From CAZFAP01 sp964516325 (GTDB taxonomy: Bacteria; Auribacterota; JABMQX01), in the NCBI GenBank assembly GCA_964516325.1, contig CAZFAP010000029.1, positions 1 through 36,444 on the forward strand: 36,444 bases of DNA, read 5' to 3'. This document shows positions 34,644 through 36,444 of this stretch, in pieces; position 1 is the stretch's first letter; every line of letters begins with the position of its first letter. Made by a program: the position numbers and the translations under genes. The notes under the pieces were generated by a model. That model was not told the DNA's origin. It worked only from the letters and a program-made list of their open reading frames with translations, and ran no database searches.

Positions 34644-35963
34644 GTGAACAATTCAAGACTTTACGGACGGTTAGGAAAAGCGGTCGCAATTCAAGTTGCG
34701 CTGACACTCGCGCTGATTCTCGGAGTTGCGGCGGCTGTCTGGGGTAATCTTCTGGTCAATCCCGATGCGGAGTCGGGAAATACGCAGGGCTGGACCGACC
34801 CCGACGACGCATGGGCGGCGGACGCCGCGTTCCCACCCCACGGCGGCGCCTACATGTTCTGGCCGGCTCGCAGGGCGATCCCCCAAACGACGATGTACCA
34901 GGACGTTGACGTTTCGGCTTCAAGCGACATCATTGACTCGGGGGAGGGCTATTTGCATCTCTCCGGCTGGCTGGCGAATTGGGACCAATATCCGCACGAC
35001 CAATCCACGCTGGCGATTCAGGCGACGGACGGGGACGGTCAGCAGTTGCTCTATCTGTATCGCAGCCATCGGAGTCCAGTGTGGACACGGTACGTTATCG
35101 AATCCCGCATCCCCGCGGGGACAAGAACGCTGCGGGTCGTGCTCACCGCCAACCGATACATCGGCATTGACAACGACGGCTACTTCGACGACCTTTCGCT
35201 GGAGGTGGACACGAACGCCCCCAGTGTGTTTGTCAACATAACGCCCGCCGCGGGGGAGCCGAGGGTCGCGGTGGGGAGTACCTTGCAATTGAATGCGACG
35301 ACCGTCGGAGGGGACAATTTAAGCTATATCTGGACTTCCTCCTTCCCTGCGGTCGGGTCGGTGAGCTCAACGGGGCTTGTAACGGCTCACCAGCCCGGAA
35401 GATTCACCATTCAGGCGGAAGGGGAATCAACCCACGCCGTGGGATACATCGAGTTGGTCGCTTACGCGCCGAATTATGTCATCTTTCTGGAGCCGCAGGC
35501 GGGGGCGAAATGGATGTCGGCAACTCAACGGAACGTTACCTGGGACCTCATGGGAACTCTCGACGGGGGGACATTGCATTTCAGCTCCAACGGCGGGGCA
35601 AGCTGGACGGAGGTTGCGACGGTCCCGGACCTCTCCGTTGAGTCGCACTCGTGGGAGGTTCCCAGCACGGATTCGCCGCTGAACTCGTGTATCTTGAAGA
35701 TGACGTGGAGCGGAGGCGAAGCGCTGAGTCCGGTGTTCTCGGTCGTGCCTGCGGGCGCCCCGGAGACCTCCATTGCGTTTTATGCGGGGGTAACGATATA
35801 CGGAGTCGTGGGGCGAACGTATGAGGTGCAGTACACAGATGACATCAGCCAGCACAACTGGACGACAATAGGCGTTGTGACCCTCACAGAAAGCCCGCAG
35901 ATTTGGTTCGACGTGGACTCTCAAAATCGCAAGAAGCGATTCTACAGGGTGATCGAGCAGTAG
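34644..35963 (+). CDS. Secreted multidomain protein (lectin-like, Ig-like)
   Basis: 439 residues from GTG 34644, chosen because AAAGGAGG ends six bases upstream; the ATG at 34596 adds 16 charged residues before the ribosome site. Signal peptide: RLGKAVAIQVALTLALILGV. Mature start NLLVNPDAESGNTQGW opens a galactose-binding-like jelly-roll (~35-200; YFDDLSLEVD near its end). Then a BIG2-like Ig domain (~205-290; VAVGSTLQLNATTVGG, VGSVSSTGLVTAHQPG), a further beta domain (~300-385) and a tail with YEVQYTDDISQHNW and RFYRVIEQ at the stop. Probably extracellular; ligand unknown. The tail pattern is shared with the proteins ending at 141 and 2576. Confidence 0.85.
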   Translation: MNNSRLYGRLGKAVAIQVALTLALILGVAAAVWGNLLVNPDAESGNTQGWTDPDDAWAADAAFPPHGGAYMFWPARRAIPQTTMYQDVDVSASSDIIDSGEGYLHLSGWLANWDQYPHDQSTLAIQATDGDGQQLLYLYRSHRSPVWTRYVIESRIPAGTRTLRVVLTANRYIGIDNDGYFDDLSLEVDTNAPSVFVNITPAAGEPRVAVGSTLQLNATTVGGDNLSYIWTSSFPAVGSVSSTGLVTAHQPGRFTIQAEGESTHAVGYIELVAYAPNYVIFLEPQAGAKWMSATQRNVTWDLMGTLDGGTLHFSSNGGASWTEVATVPDLSVESHSWEVPSTDSPLNSCILKMTWSGGEALSPVFSVVPAGAPETSIAFYAGVTIYGVVGRTYEVQYTDDISQHNWTTIGVVTLTESPQIWFDVDSQNRKKRFYRVIEQ

Positions 35964-36013
35964 CGAGGGTGAGGAACTGCGACGGAGCGCGCAACTATGT
36001 GCTCTGATTCATG

Positions 36014-36308
36014 AATTCGGTGACGTATTTTTCGACAGGATTTACAGGATTACCCGGATTTGTCTGATGCTGCTCCCCCCCTCTGGCGGGGTTATCCCGT
36101 CGAAAAGAGCGTCCCATACAGTTCGAGGCACCGCCGTATTTGCGAATTGGTGTACTTCGTGCCGTAACCCGTAAATCCGGTGACGTATTCTTAGACAGGA
36201 TTTCAGGATAAGGGGATGTTGCTGAGGTTGCTTCGCTTGGGCTGAAGTCGTCGTGCCTTCGTTTCGTAGTCTCCAAATCCTGTCCATCCTGTCCAAAAAC
36301 AACCGCGC
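36014..36308. repeat. ACAGGAT-type intergenic repeats
   Basis: CGGTGACGTATTTTTCGACAG (from 36019, here split) and CGGTGACGTATTCTTAGACAG (from 36178) introduce two direct copies of a GACAGGATTT core; a third, inverted copy is CCTGTCCATCCTGTCC near 36279. A related copy is at 28536. This type of repeat is widespread in bacterial intergenic DNA. The rest of 35964-36444 holds no gene I can support. Confidence 0.6.
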
Positions 36309-36444
36309 CGAAGGGGGGGGCATACGTCATCGTACTTGTGAAATCGTGCACCGGTACGCCCGAAATCCTGATTTCCTGCGAGCCCCTATCCCATGTTTGT
36401 CAGTTTTTGGCCGGTTTTTGGGGTATTTGAGGGGATGTCTCGTC

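Noticed and set aside
34644..35963. PEP-CTERM sorting signal
   Set aside because: The tail lacks the PEP motif, hydrophobic helix and basic end; only the FYR-type tail is seen.
1..36444. tRNA, rRNA, tmRNA, SRP RNA and CRISPR arrays
   Set aside because: I looked by eye in the larger gaps for T-arm sequences, SRP core sequence and regularly spaced direct repeats and saw none; a covariance-model scan would be needed to exclude weak cases.

Overview
The window reads as chromosomal DNA of an uncultivated Gram-negative, probably anaerobic bacterium with PVC-like or candidate-phylum character. The basis is protein content, not a search: three outer-membrane beta-barrels ending in Phe, an AFTLIE-type pseudopilin with the CDGH motif typical of Planctomycetes, Lentisphaerae and related groups, an FG-GAP/DUF1080 secreted protein, ferredoxin-dependent keto-acid oxidoreductase genes, and several secreted proteins ending in a W...D...FYR tail. 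GC is high (roughly 58-60 % by eye). I see no rRNA, tRNA, CRISPR, phage or transposase gene.

Layout: 1-141 is the 3' end of a secreted-protein gene. 615-2576 encodes a secreted parallel beta-helix protein. 2595-12253 is a minus-strand block: an outer-membrane protein, an amidohydrolase, then (in transcription order) iorA-iorB-paaK-ACT-paaK-aquaporin, and an alginate-export-like porin with its own promoter and terminator. 13039-28010 is a plus-strand block: pseudopilin, FG-GAP/DUF1080 protein, exbB-exbD, a GuaB3-type IMPDH relative, a PHP phosphatase, guaA, dnaE, a small membrane protein, an HU-like protein and aspS. 28698-33926 (minus) is an exopolysaccharide export set: FecR-like protein, outer-membrane barrel, Wza-like protein and Wzc-like tyrosine kinase. 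34644-35963 (plus) is another secreted multidomain protein.

How genes work together: IorAB would oxidise aryl pyruvates from aromatic amino acids to aryl-acetyl-CoA, and the PaaK-type ligases interconvert aryl-acetates and their CoA esters. The second PaaK looks frameshifted near its 3' end; repairing it gives an exact ATGA overlap with the aquaporin gene. GuaB3 and GuaA concern the guanylate pool. The minus-strand EPS genes resemble the export half of a Wzy-type pathway without glycosyltransferases.

The most unusual content is non-coding. At least five intergenic gaps hold elements whose two ends are inverted copies of a sequence like GTAATSCCTCAGT. Three are about 170 bp and two about 335-365 bp, and the two long ones share internal sequence. 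Their right ends lie next to promoter-like sequences, and two left ends coincide with the stop codon of the upstream gene. A 44-bp motif, a hairpin repeat flanked by GCACTCCAAAGG, and ACAGGAT-type repeats add to this. This looks like a MITE-like or REP-like intergenic family; mobility is an inference.
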